Origin: Crocinitomicaceae bacterium | GTDB taxonomy: Bacteria; Bacteroidota; Bacteroidia; Flavobacteriales_G; Salibacteraceae | Assembly (NCBI GenBank): GCA_018623405.1 | Contig: JAAZVO010000162.1 | Span: forward strand, 1-6,337 | DNA length: 6,337 bases | Reading direction: 5' to 3' | Part shown: positions 1 to 6,040 of the stretch, piece by piece | How positions within the stretch are numbered: position 1 is the first letter of the stretch | Layout of the letters: every line of letters begins with the position of its first letter | Made by a program: the position numbers and the translations under genes | Notes under the pieces: model-generated | The model's input: the letters and a program-made list of their open reading frames with translations, nothing else | What the model was told of the DNA's origin: nothing | Database searches by the model: none

Positions 1-87
1 AAAGCTAAATCAACTTGGTATGATTGGTACCATTCTATGATTTGCAAAATTGAGCACACAAGTTTTAAACCCTCTGAAAATGGATAA
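1..87 (+). CDS. C-terminal tail of an unidentified gene (partial)
   Basis: Frame 1 is open from the first base to a TAA at 85-87, giving 28 residues rich in aromatic amino acids (it includes TWYDWYHSM). The stop lies inside the start of the next gene: ATGGATAA at 80-87 holds both the ATG of the downstream gene and this TAA, an 8-base overlap typical of translationally coupled genes. That arrangement is the main support for this being real coding sequence, because an open stretch of 28 codons alone could occur by chance. The family cannot be named from so short a tail, and the start lies outside the window. Confidence 0.4.
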   Translation, partial: KAKSTWYDWYHSMICKIEHTSFKPSENG

Positions 88-517
88 GCTAATTGAAAAA
101 AGAATTAGGTTACAGGCAGAGAGTTTAAATAGTTTTTACAAAAAACATTTTATACCCGAAAAGCCATCAGGAAAAAACCTAAGAACAGTTTATAAAGAGT
201 ACAAAGCCTTGCTAGGACTTGGTGTTGTGCAAGGTTTTTCAATTCAACCCTTTACCGTTGATCATTGGTGGAAGCTACAAAACACCTTTGATGAAGTTAT
301 TTTGGAAAAAACAAAGCCTTTGGTATTTTTAGAGATAAAGGCTAAAAAGTTTATGAAAGACAAGCAACCCCAAAAGGCTGCGGTTTGCATTAAGGAGTTT
401 AAACGCCTCTCTCCTATTATCTCGCTGTTGGTTTTTCAGTATTTGTTTGGTAAAAACACCTTTTTTGCTTTCCACGATGCGGGTATTGTATATAGAAGAG
501 ATATTATTTTTCCTTAA
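80..517 (+). CDS. hypothetical protein, 145 aa
   Basis: I do not recognise this protein. It is a lysine-rich, basic, apparently cytoplasmic polypeptide with no signal peptide and no clear membrane helix. A charged helical N-terminus (MDKLIEKRIRLQ) is followed by a possible short motif around VDHWWK (residues 60-65), a lysine-rich middle (residues 87-108) and a hydrophobic stretch around residues 111-130 (SPIISLLVFQYLFG). The frame can be extended upstream to a TTG at 50. I prefer the ATG at 80 because it overlaps the stop of the upstream frame (ATGGATAA), as in a coupled gene pair, and because the ten extra residues look unremarkable. No clear Shine-Dalgarno site is visible, which is common in Bacteroidota. 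The gene ends 66 bases before the tRNA-Asp gene, and no terminator is evident in that gap, which instead contains the tRNA promoter. Confidence 0.65.
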   Translation: MDKLIEKRIRLQAESLNSFYKKHFIPEKPSGKNLRTVYKEYKALLGLGVVQGFSIQPFTVDHWWKLQNTFDEVILEKTKPLVFLEIKAKKFMKDKQPQKAAVCIKEFKRLSPIISLLVFQYLFGKNTFFAFHDAGIVYRRDIIFP

Positions 518-521
518 AATA

Positions 522-551
522 TTGTACGAATTAAAAATTCAATTATTTTTG
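522..551 (+). promoter_or_regulatory. Bacteroidota-type promoter for tRNA-Asp
   Basis: TTG at 522-524 is followed by a 19-base spacer and then TATTTTTG at 544-551. This is a perfect match to the -33/-7 consensus known from Bacteroides and Flavobacterium (TTG, spacer near 19, TAnnTTTG). Transcription would start a few bases downstream, around 556, leaving a short leader before the tRNA at 584. The leader contains a small hairpin, CTCT-TTCG-AGAG (556-567), capped by a UUCG loop. Confidence 0.7.
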
Positions 552-583
552 CCGCCTCTTTCGAGAGATGTTTTTAACATATT

Positions 584-657
584 GGTCCGGTAGTTCAGTT
601 GGTTAGAATACATGCCTGTCACGCATGGGGTCGCGAGTTCGAGTCTCGTCCGGACCG
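584..657 (+). tRNA. tRNA-Asp (anticodon GTC)
   Basis: A full cloverleaf is visible. The acceptor stem is GGTCCGG (584-590) with CCGGACC (650-656), followed by discriminator base G657. The D stem is 593-596 with 606-609. The anticodon stem CATGC (611-615) pairs with GCATG (623-627) around loop CTGTCAC, placing anticodon GTC at 618-620. The T stem is 633-637 with 645-649 around loop TTCGAGT. The 3' CCA is not encoded (CTG follows G657), so it must be added after transcription. The gene stands alone, with its own promoter upstream and terminator downstream. Confidence 0.97.
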
Positions 658-680
658 CTGAGTAATACTCAATCTGAGTT

Positions 681-717
681 AAAACCCTGCAAATATCTAC
701 TATTTGTGGGGTTTTTT
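681..717 (+). terminator. intrinsic terminator of the tRNA-Asp unit
   Basis: A 15-base-pair stem has arms 681-695 and 701-715 and a five-base loop TCTAC. All positions pair if two G-T wobbles are allowed. The A-rich outer left arm pairs with the T-rich outer right arm, and the 3' side runs into a T tract (712-717). It sits 24 bases after the tRNA and is a textbook rho-independent terminator. Confidence 0.85.
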
Positions 718-720
718 GTT

Positions 721-903
721 TTTATTGATTTAAATTTTATTCAATTTATGTAAAGTTTCGCGAGACCAAATGCGAGACCAACCCCTAACATAATTCCTTT
801 AGCTCCTATTTTTTTTTACGCTTAACTTTTTTGATTTAGTAATTAAGTACACATGTAAGCTTCCCCCTGTTTGTACCATTCAAAAGTTGAACGTTTTACA
901 AAT
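721..903. other. intergenic stretch with no gene seen
   Basis: I see no convincing gene on either strand between the tRNA terminator and the first gene remnant. The only notable structure is a 9-base direct repeat, GCGAGACCA, at 760-768 and 772-780, close to the tRNA gene. A 30-codon minus-strand reading frame crosses the repeat and ends in a short hydrophobic run, but nothing identifies it as a gene. The stretch is otherwise AT-rich with homopolymer runs, for example the T tract around 810-817. Confidence 0.5.
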
Positions 904-1057
904 TTAGGTTTCTATCAATAGGTCCTTTGGAACTGTATACTTTAAAGTTTTGTATTGTCTGTTGTAATTGTAATCTAACATGTATTGCTCGGCTTTTATT
1001 CGTACCCCCAACTTATAAAAGCCTAATCGTTTTTGAGGAGTTTTTTTATTTTCTGAT
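904..1057 (-). pseudogene. possible C-terminal remnant of an unidentified gene
   Basis: On the minus strand a frame reads from about 1057 down to a TAA at 904-906. The roughly 50 residues look protein-like rather than random, being rich in K, Y and R, for example RLGFYKLGVRIKAEQYMLDY and YTVPKDLL near the end. There is no plausible full-length start. The first ATG in frame leaves only about 27 residues, and the frame further upstream runs antisense through the CCA-enzyme fragment. I do not recognise the family. The most economical reading is the end of a gene whose upstream part was removed when the neighbouring fragment was joined to it. It could also be a chance open frame. Confidence 0.25.
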
Positions 1058-1180
1058 TTACAAAAAAAGAAAATTAGAACTGTAGGTAAGGCTGAACAAA
1101 GATTTGAAGAAGACCCATTACGAAAATTAAGAGCATTAAGATTTCAAGCAAGATTAGGTGGAACATTTGATAAAAACGAG
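1055..1180 (+). pseudogene. fragment of a CCA-adding enzyme (tRNA nucleotidyltransferase)
   Basis: Forty-two codons in frame read DLQKKKIRTVG at the start, then GKAEQRFEEDPLRKLRALRF, then QARLGG. This matches the conserved central block of class II CCA-adding enzymes and poly(A) polymerases (DL...IRtVG...RF.EDpLR.LRA.RF...L), which binds the incoming nucleotide. The catalytic GS/DxD head, the N-terminal part and the C-terminal tRNA-binding part are all absent. The frame is blocked upstream by TGA at 1034-1036 and has no suitable start, and the similarity stops near 1180. The details (GKAEQRFEEDPLRK) seem different from what I recall of the usual Bacteroidota chromosomal enzyme, so a phage or mobile origin is possible. 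It lies 0.4 kb from a tRNA gene that lacks an encoded CCA, which is probably coincidence. Confidence 0.65.
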
Positions 1181-1229
1181 TCGCGCTCTGATGTTTACTT
1201 TGCCAAAGTATTTGTAAAAAAGTTCGAAG

Positions 1230-1610
1230 GTGTTGAAATTAGAAGCATCTATTTTAAAGGACTTACCTTCTGCAGATTCATTAGGAAATTCTTATTTAAA
1301 TTACCCTTATGTATTTCCTATAGTAATTCAAAATGGCGACACTTTGCTGGGTTCTCAATATTGGTCAAGTAAAACCCAATTACCCATTCAGTTTTACAAT
1401 ACACCTAATATATACGCGGCTGCCGCTGACGGACCCTGTAAATTTGAGCTTTGGACTTCAAATTACACCGATACCCTATTAATGGGTTCTGCCACCCTTA
1501 ATCCTAACGACTCTTTACTTAGGCCTTTTTACAACTCAATAGTTATTGGTGATGGCCCCGTACAATTTGAGTTGTATTATTCACTTTGGTATGTAATTCC
1601 TAATAATTAA
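1230..1610 (+). CDS. truncated or frameshifted small lipoprotein with C2-like beta-sandwich
   Basis: The frame is open from 1218 (after TAA at 1215-1217) to 1610. The only near-start codons at the beginning are a GTG at 1230 and a TTG at 1233, with no ribosome site. The residues resemble the body of small Bacteroidota surface lipoproteins with a C2-like beta-sandwich: SILKDLPSADSLG, then YPYVFPIVIQNGDTLLGS, then CKFELWTSNYTDTLLMGSAT, then beta-rich sequence to the end. No signal peptide is encoded in this frame. However, one base added to the A run at 1216-1221 would join the frame reading ICKKSSK to this body, and CKKSS is a typical sequence just after the lipidated cysteine. I therefore infer an exported lipoprotein that has lost its signal peptide. 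The family assignment rests on pattern only, with no match checked. Confidence 0.5.
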   Translation: MLKLEASILKDLPSADSLGNSYLNYPYVFPIVIQNGDTLLGSQYWSSKTQLPIQFYNTPNIYAAAADGPCKFELWTSNYTDTLLMGSATLNPNDSLLRPFYNSIVIGDGPVQFELYYSLWYVIPNN

Positions 1611-1630
1611 ACGCTGCTTCTTCCAAGAAT

Positions 1631-1700
1631 TTATTCCTGCAATTTTGCAGTTGAATTGCAAATTTGCAGGAATAATTGAGATTATTCCCGTGATTTTGCA
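1631..1700. repeat. three-arm repeat, likely bidirectional terminator
   Basis: Three related 19-base arms lie between two convergent genes. Arm 1 (1631-1649) and arm 2 (1657-1675) are inverted and pair at 18 of 19 positions around a 7-base loop. Arm 3 (1682-1700) is a diverged direct copy of arm 1 (15 of 19 identical) and could pair with arm 2 instead, at 15 positions plus two wobbles around a 6-base loop. Arms 1 and 2 also contain internal palindromes (CTGCAATTTTGCAG, TGCAAATTTGCA). Neither side has a strong T tract. Its position, 20 bases after one stop and directly before the other gene's stop, suggests 3'-end formation for both transcripts. Confidence 0.7.
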
Positions 1701-1703
1701 ATA

Positions 1704-3041
1704 TCAAACTACCTCCCACTCTGTAAAGTCAATTCCGTATTGTTTTAACTCATCCAAAACAGGATTGTAAATATTTGGTGAAATTGGCCTAATTACTCCC
1801 TTTGTGGTTATTACCCCATTTAAAATCATTTTGGTTGCAATTGCTGTGGGCAAACCAACGGTATTTGCCATAGCAGTTTCATATTGGTTTTTGCCGATGT
1901 GTACCATAGAACTATGCAGCTCATGTTTTACGCCATTAAGCTTATAAACAAACTTGTGCCACATCACAATCATGTCTTTATCATCAGGTTTTAGGCTCCA
2001 CTTTTGTTTTAAGATGTGCTCTAAAATTTGTGCCGGGGTTGCACGTTTTAGGCCTATTTTTTTATCAGAGAAAATATCTAGCCAAACCAATTTATCCCAC
2101 AACTCCACCTCATCTTGGTCTATCTTCATGTAAGATTTTAGTTTTAACTCTACTGAGTCGTTGGGATTATAAGAGAGAAAAGAATTGATAAACTCTCTAT
2201 AAGTCATGTCTTCTGAGTTTTCAATTACATAAGTATCGTCGGTTGCGCCAAGTTGCACAAAAATATCCCAGGCCTTACAAAAGCCTTTTCTGCGTAAAGT
2301 GCCTCTATATATGGTTGGAATTTCACTTAACCCATAAACCTCTCTATATTTTAATGAATCTCTGTTGGCATAACCTTCAAAAAGGCCGTAACCTTCAATA
2401 TTAATTATTTCAGTTCTTCTAAATACCTTGTGATAAGGTATGTACTTGTAGGTTCCTTCTTGCTTAAACTTAACCGCACCTGCAGCCCCTGCCAATACAA
2501 CGTTTCTCGGGTTCCAAGTAAACTTATAATTCCAAGGGTTATCATCACTTTCGGGCGCCACTAAACCTCCGGTAAAGCTTTCAAAAGCATCCATTTTACC
2601 ACCTTTGGCTCTAATCTCATCTAACACCTTCATGGCACTCATATGGTCAATACCCGGATCTACGCCAACTTCATTTAAAATGGTTATTCCTGCAGCTAAG
2701 GCATCACTTTCTAAGGCTTTCATCTCATCAGAAATGTAAGAAGCAGTAACCATTGGTGTTTTTAGCGCAATACAATCTTTGGCAATTTGGGTGTGCATGC
2801 TAGCAGGCAACATCGAAACCACAATATCTGCAGCTTCAATTTCACGTTTACGCTGTTCGGCTCCTTCTACATTAAAAAAGAAGCCCTCGCCTCTTTCGTA
2901 ACCCTGCACCTTCATTTCGGCCAATTCTTCGGAGATATCTCCTACCCTAACTTTCCAATTTTCTTCTTGGGCGTTATTTAATAAGTATTTTATCAAACTT
3001 GTTGATGATCTTCCCGCACCTAATACTAATATATTTCGCAT
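1704..3041 (-). CDS. saccharopine dehydrogenase (LYS9 type)
   Basis: At 445 residues it is close to the length of yeast Lys9. The family catalyses the NAD(P)-dependent interconversion of saccharopine and water with glutamate and 2-aminoadipate semialdehyde, in the cytoplasm. In bacteria this usually serves lysine breakdown. The N-terminal Rossmann domain (about residues 1-125) opens with MRNILVLGAGRSS, the dinucleotide-binding glycine loop. The hinge NEVGVDPGIDHMSAM (123-137) leads into the C-terminal saccharopine dehydrogenase domain, with the characteristic block ESFTGGLVAPESDDNPWNYK (154-173). Near the end MANTVGLPTAIA (391-402) is the returning helix of the fold. The ATG at 3039-3041 starts directly at the Rossmann strand, so the start is secure. 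No lysine-ketoglutarate reductase partner is seen in the window. The relative carboxynorspermidine dehydrogenase is less likely given the C-terminal block. The gene converges on the 1230-1610 gene and diverges from the gene at 3146. Confidence 0.9.
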   Translation of the reverse strand: MRNILVLGAGRSSTSLIKYLLNNAQEENWKVRVGDISEELAEMKVQGYERGEGFFFNVEGAEQRKREIEAADIVVSMLPASMHTQIAKDCIALKTPMVTASYISDEMKALESDALAAGITILNEVGVDPGIDHMSAMKVLDEIRAKGGKMDAFESFTGGLVAPESDDNPWNYKFTWNPRNVVLAGAAGAVKFKQEGTYKYIPYHKVFRRTEIINIEGYGLFEGYANRDSLKYREVYGLSEIPTIYRGTLRRKGFCKAWDIFVQLGATDDTYVIENSEDMTYREFINSFLSYNPNDSVELKLKSYMKIDQDEVELWDKLVWLDIFSDKKIGLKRATPAQILEHILKQKWSLKPDDKDMIVMWHKFVYKLNGVKHELHSSMVHIGKNQYETAMANTVGLPTAIATKMILNGVITTKGVIRPISPNIYNPVLDELKQYGIDFTEWEVV

Positions 3042-3145
3042 CCGACGAATTTATCAAAATCCCAAAGGCATCTATTTGTTAAAGGCAGGTATTTTGGACA
3101 AGTTTTTGAAGAATTTTCAACAATCACAATTACATTTACCACGAT

Positions 3146-3856
3146 TTGAAACAACTCATTTTTGTAGTTTTTTTCACTGCTTTTTCAGCTATTTCGGCAA
3201 ATGCACAAAAGTGTGACCTCGAGATTTTTAGCGAAGGTTACGAAAAGTTTAACCTGTACCTTAATGGCATCGCACAATCTGACACTCCTAAAACATATTA
3301 CGAGTTTTTTGAAATTCCACATACCTATTATGAGGCGATGATTACTTTTCCAAACGAAGATGATACGCTTATAAAACCTTTGAGTTTAAGTCCGAATACC
3401 AAAACAATTTACGCCATTGTTTACAAAGAAAAACGAGAGAAATTTAAAATAAAGTTTAGAGACCAAACCGGGTTAAATGCCACTACTTTTAACGTACAAG
3501 CTAATTCAAAACCTCAAACTACCCAACAAGAAAGTGTTTTAAGAATTGAAAAAACAAATCCAAACTGCCAAAAGATTTCAGGCGGTTTTAATGAGATGGA
3601 GCAAATACGAATTCGATTAAATACTTTTAATTACGATGAAGAGAAACTCAACTACCTAAAAGACGAATTGCAGCAGAAGTGTTTTTTAGCTATTCACCTC
3701 TTTGAGCTTTTAACCTACATCGAAAACGAAAATTACAGATTAAACGCTGCCTTATTCATAAAAGATCATACTTACGATATTGAAAATAGTAAGGTTTATG
3801 TAAATGCGTTTGCAACAAATGAATTCAGACAACAATATCTAAATAGTTTTCCGTAA
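3146..3856 (+). CDS. secreted DUF4476 domain protein, TTG start
   Basis: This is a 236-residue exported protein. A Sec signal peptide is evident: MKQLIFVVFFTAFSAISANA followed by QK, with predicted cleavage after ANA at about residue 20. A beta-rich region follows (about 23-108, beginning DLEIFSEGYEKFNLYLNG), then a polar linker (110-135), then a helical C-terminal DUF4476 domain (about 148-236, including FNYDEEKLNYLKDEL and the closing FRQQYLNSFP). DUF4476 is widespread in Bacteroidota secreted proteins and its function is unknown. The protein probably sits in the periplasm or outside the cell. The start is the TTG at 3146: the signal peptide begins exactly there, and no ATG or GTG lies between it and the in-frame stop at 3107-3109. 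The TAA overlaps the next gene's ATG (TAATG), so the two are probably translated as a coupled pair. Confidence 0.85.
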   Translation: MKQLIFVVFFTAFSAISANAQKCDLEIFSEGYEKFNLYLNGIAQSDTPKTYYEFFEIPHTYYEAMITFPNEDDTLIKPLSLSPNTKTIYAIVYKEKREKFKIKFRDQTGLNATTFNVQANSKPQTTQQESVLRIEKTNPNCQKISGGFNEMEQIRIRLNTFNYDEEKLNYLKDELQQKCFLAIHLFELLTYIENENYRLNAALFIKDHTYDIENSKVYVNAFATNEFRQQYLNSFP

Positions 3857-4257
3857 TGAAACCAAGTTTAACCTTGATAGGAACTTTTGGCGCTATTGGC
3901 GTAATGTTGGGTGCATTAGGTGCTCATGCCCTGAAACAGGTACTAACAGCTGAACAAATTATGAGCTTTCAAACCGGTGTGCGGTATCATCTAATACACA
4001 CCCTTTTATTGTTGATGGTTTTTATATTATATCAGCAAAAGCCCATCAAATCATTAAAAAGAATTTACCTATTTGTAGTTTTAGGGATACTTTGCTTTTC
4101 GGGTTCAATTTATCTATTAAACTTACGTTACTTGATAAATGCAGATTGGCTAAAAATACTTGGTCCAGTAACTCCAATAGGAGGATTACTATTAATTGCA
4201 GGATGGATACTATTGGCCTTTTCAAGTAAGGCATTTGTCAGTTCCAAAGGTGAGTAA
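3856..4257 (+). CDS. DUF423 family small membrane protein
   Basis: At 133 residues it has the normal length and architecture of the DUF423 family (E. coli YgdD, Bacillus YwdK, related to eukaryotic TMEM256). Four hydrophobic segments are predicted, at about residues 4-26, 46-60, 69-88 and 101-122. The family signatures are present in order: GALGAHAL (19-26), GVRYHLIHTLLLL (41-53), FSGSIYLL (81-88) and GPVTPIGGLLLIAGW (103-117). It is an inner-membrane protein, and the molecular role of the family is not established. Its ATG shares one base with the TAA of the upstream DUF4476 gene, which implies translational coupling and a shared transcript. No terminator is visible after it, so some read-through into pckA is possible. 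Confidence 0.92.
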   Translation: MKPSLTLIGTFGAIGVMLGALGAHALKQVLTAEQIMSFQTGVRYHLIHTLLLLMVFILYQQKPIKSLKRIYLFVVLGILCFSGSIYLLNLRYLINADWLKILGPVTPIGGLLLIAGWILLAFSSKAFVSSKGE

Positions 4258-4285
4258 TGTCAGTTTTTAGGGGGATAAAAAAAGG

Positions 4286-4293
4286 TAATTTCG
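4286..4293 (+). promoter_or_regulatory. candidate -7 element upstream of pckA
   Basis: TAATTTCG matches the Bacteroidota -7 consensus TAnnTTTG at all but one defined position and lies 62 bases before the pckA start. No TTG is found at the expected -33 distance, so this is only a candidate. A second near match, TTAATTTG at 4318-4325, has the same weakness. Confidence 0.25.
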
Positions 4294-4355
4294 TCCCTTC
4301 ACTATTTATTTATTAAGTTAATTTGCCAACGTAAAAAGACAAAATCCTATAACAC

Positions 4356-5963
4356 ATGCAACACTTAAAAAATCCAAGTGCAAAACTTGAAGATTTAGGT
4401 ATTAAAAACGCGAATGAATTCTGGAATCTTTCACCGGAGGAGTTGGAAGAAGCAACCATTGCCAAAGGACTTGGTGAAAGAACCTCTACCGGAGCAATTG
4501 CCATTGACACTGGAGAATTTAAAGGAAGGTCGCCACAAGACCGTTTTATTGTAAAAGACGAGGTTACCAAAGATGCTGTTTGGTGGGGAAACATCAACAA
4601 ACCATTTGACAGTGATAAGTTTGATGCCCTTTACGACAAGGTAGTTAAGTACTTATCGGGTAAAGATGTTTATGTAAGAGATGCCATTGCTTGCGCAGAC
4701 CCAAGGTATCACATGAACATTAGAGTAGCAACAGAGTATCCTTGGAGCAACATGTTTATTTACAACATGTTTATTAGGCCAACAGAAGAGCAAATTTTAA
4801 ATTTTGACCCTGAATGGACTATCGTTTGTGCTCCTGAGTTTATGGCTGTTCCTGATAGAGATGGAACAAGACAACATAATTTCTCTATCCTAAATTTCAC
4901 TAGAAAAATTGCATTGGTTGGAGGCTCAGGTTATACCGGAGAAATGAAAAAAGGTATTTTTTCTGCCTTAAACTTTATCCTTCCTCACCAAAAAAATGTG
5001 CTTTCTATGCACTGCTCAGCAAACTTAGGCGATGAAGGTGATACTGCACTTTTCTTTGGTTTATCAGGAACGGGCAAAACCACTTTATCTGCTGATCCAA
5101 ATAGAAAACTTATTGGTGATGATGAGCACGGTTGGACAGAAGACCATACCATCTTTAATTTTGAAGGAGGCTGCTACGCTAAAGTTATAGACTTAACCGA
5201 AGAAAAAGAACCGGACATTTTCAGAGCAATCAAGCAAGGTGCTATTTTGGAAAACATTATGTATAAGCCCGGCACTATGGAGCCAGATTATGAAAATGCG
5301 GAAAAAACCCAAAATACAAGGGTAAGTTACCCAATTCATCATATTGATAATATTGTTGAACCTTCGATTGGAAAAAATCCAAAAAATGTGTTCTTTTTAA
5401 CATGTGATGCCTTTGGCGTTTTGCCTCCAATCTCTAAGTTAACTCCCGGACAAGCGGCGTTCCACTTTATTTCAGGATATACTGCTAAGGTGGCGGGAAC
5501 AGAAGAAGGTATTACCGATCCTGAAACTGTTTTCTCTGCCTGCTTTGGAGCACCATTTATGTTACTACACCCAACAGTGTATGGCGAAATGTTAAGCAAA
5601 AAAATGCAAGATTCAGGCGCTACTGTATGGTTAGTGAACACCGGTTGGAGCGGTGGACCATTTGGAGTTGGAAAAAGAATGAGCCTAAAAATCACTCGAG
5701 CTTTAATTGCTGCAGCTTTAACAGGCAAGTTAAACGATGTGGAGTTTGTTACTGAGCCTTTCTTTAACCTTAATATTCCTGTTGAGTGCGATGGCGTACC
5801 AACAGAAGTATTAGACGCCAAAAATACTTGGGCTGATAAAGATGCCTATGACAAAAAAGCCAACCACTTGGCACAGTCTTTTTTGAAAAATTTTGAGAAG
5901 TTTTCTGAATATGCCAATGATGAAATTATGGCCGGTGCGCCAAACGTTTCTCAGGAAGCATAA
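4356..5963 (+). CDS. pckA: phosphoenolpyruvate carboxykinase (ATP)
   Basis: Converts oxaloacetate and ATP to phosphoenolpyruvate, ADP and CO2 in the cytoplasm, the committed step of gluconeogenesis from citric acid cycle intermediates and amino acids. The 535 residues match the ATP-type family (E. coli enzyme 540). Signature elements are all present: GRSPQDRF (57-64) with the substrate-binding arginine, SGYTGEMKKG (191-200) with the metal-ligand lysine region, MHCSANLG (218-225) with the metal-binding histidine, the P-loop GLSGTGKTTLS (235-245), the kinase-2 element LIGDDEHGW (252-260) with the paired aspartates, and NTRVSYP (320-326). The ending SEYANDEIMAGAP is typical of the family. The gene appears intact. 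The ATG at 4356 has no Shine-Dalgarno site, as is usual in this phylum, and a 98-base leader separates it from the DUF423 gene. A terminator follows it. Confidence 0.98.
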   Translation: MQHLKNPSAKLEDLGIKNANEFWNLSPEELEEATIAKGLGERTSTGAIAIDTGEFKGRSPQDRFIVKDEVTKDAVWWGNINKPFDSDKFDALYDKVVKYLSGKDVYVRDAIACADPRYHMNIRVATEYPWSNMFIYNMFIRPTEEQILNFDPEWTIVCAPEFMAVPDRDGTRQHNFSILNFTRKIALVGGSGYTGEMKKGIFSALNFILPHQKNVLSMHCSANLGDEGDTALFFGLSGTGKTTLSADPNRKLIGDDEHGWTEDHTIFNFEGGCYAKVIDLTEEKEPDIFRAIKQGAILENIMYKPGTMEPDYENAEKTQNTRVSYPIHHIDNIVEPSIGKNPKNVFFLTCDAFGVLPPISKLTPGQAAFHFISGYTAKVAGTEEGITDPETVFSACFGAPFMLLHPTVYGEMLSKKMQDSGATVWLVNTGWSGGPFGVGKRMSLKITRALIAAALTGKLNDVEFVTEPFFNLNIPVECDGVPTEVLDAKNTWADKDAYDKKANHLAQSFLKNFEKFSEYANDEIMAGAPNVSQEA

Positions 5964-5984
5964 GTATTGATTTTTTAATTTTTG

Positions 5985-6018
5985 CCCCCTTTTACTTGTT
6001 GAAAGGGGACTTTTTTTT
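5985..6018 (+). terminator. intrinsic terminator of pckA
   Basis: CCCCTTT (5986-5992) pairs with AAAGGGG (6002-6008) around a nine-base loop, followed after AC by eight T residues (6011-6018). It begins 22 bases after the pckA stop. The AGGGG arm (6004-6008) could alternatively pair with CCCCT at 6020-6024, because TTTGCCCC occurs on both sides of the hairpin. Confidence 0.8.
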
Positions 6019-6040
6019 GCCCCTAAGCCTTACACAAAAT

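Noticed and set aside
631..766. Possible attachment-site duplication of the tRNA 3' end (TCGCGAG shared at 631 and 758)
   Set aside because: Only 7 bases are shared. A true tRNA attachment duplicate would normally copy a longer part of the T arm and acceptor end.
751..843. 30-codon minus-strand frame ending GVGLAFGLAKLYIN
   Set aside because: It is short with no family identity, and the apparent repeat in it comes from the DNA direct repeat. I could not support it as a gene.
2787..2981. 64-codon plus-strand open frame inside the saccharopine dehydrogenase gene
   Set aside because: It is antisense to a clearly conserved gene, has low-complexity composition and resembles no family.
4046..4234. 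62-codon hydrophobic minus-strand frame inside the DUF423 gene
   Set aside because: Its hydrophobicity mirrors the membrane segments of the real gene on the other strand.
4271..4297. GGGGA...TCCC pairing in the pckA leader as a possible regulatory hairpin
   Set aside because: Only four or five pairs across a long loop. No riboswitch or attenuator features are visible.
4313..4600. 95-codon minus-strand frame over the pckA leader and start
   Set aside because: It is mostly antisense to pckA, with no family resemblance and no promoter-like context.
5339..5821. 160-codon minus-strand open frame inside pckA
   Set aside because: It is antisense to conserved pckA sequence. Long antisense frames are common there because of the codon bias of the real gene.
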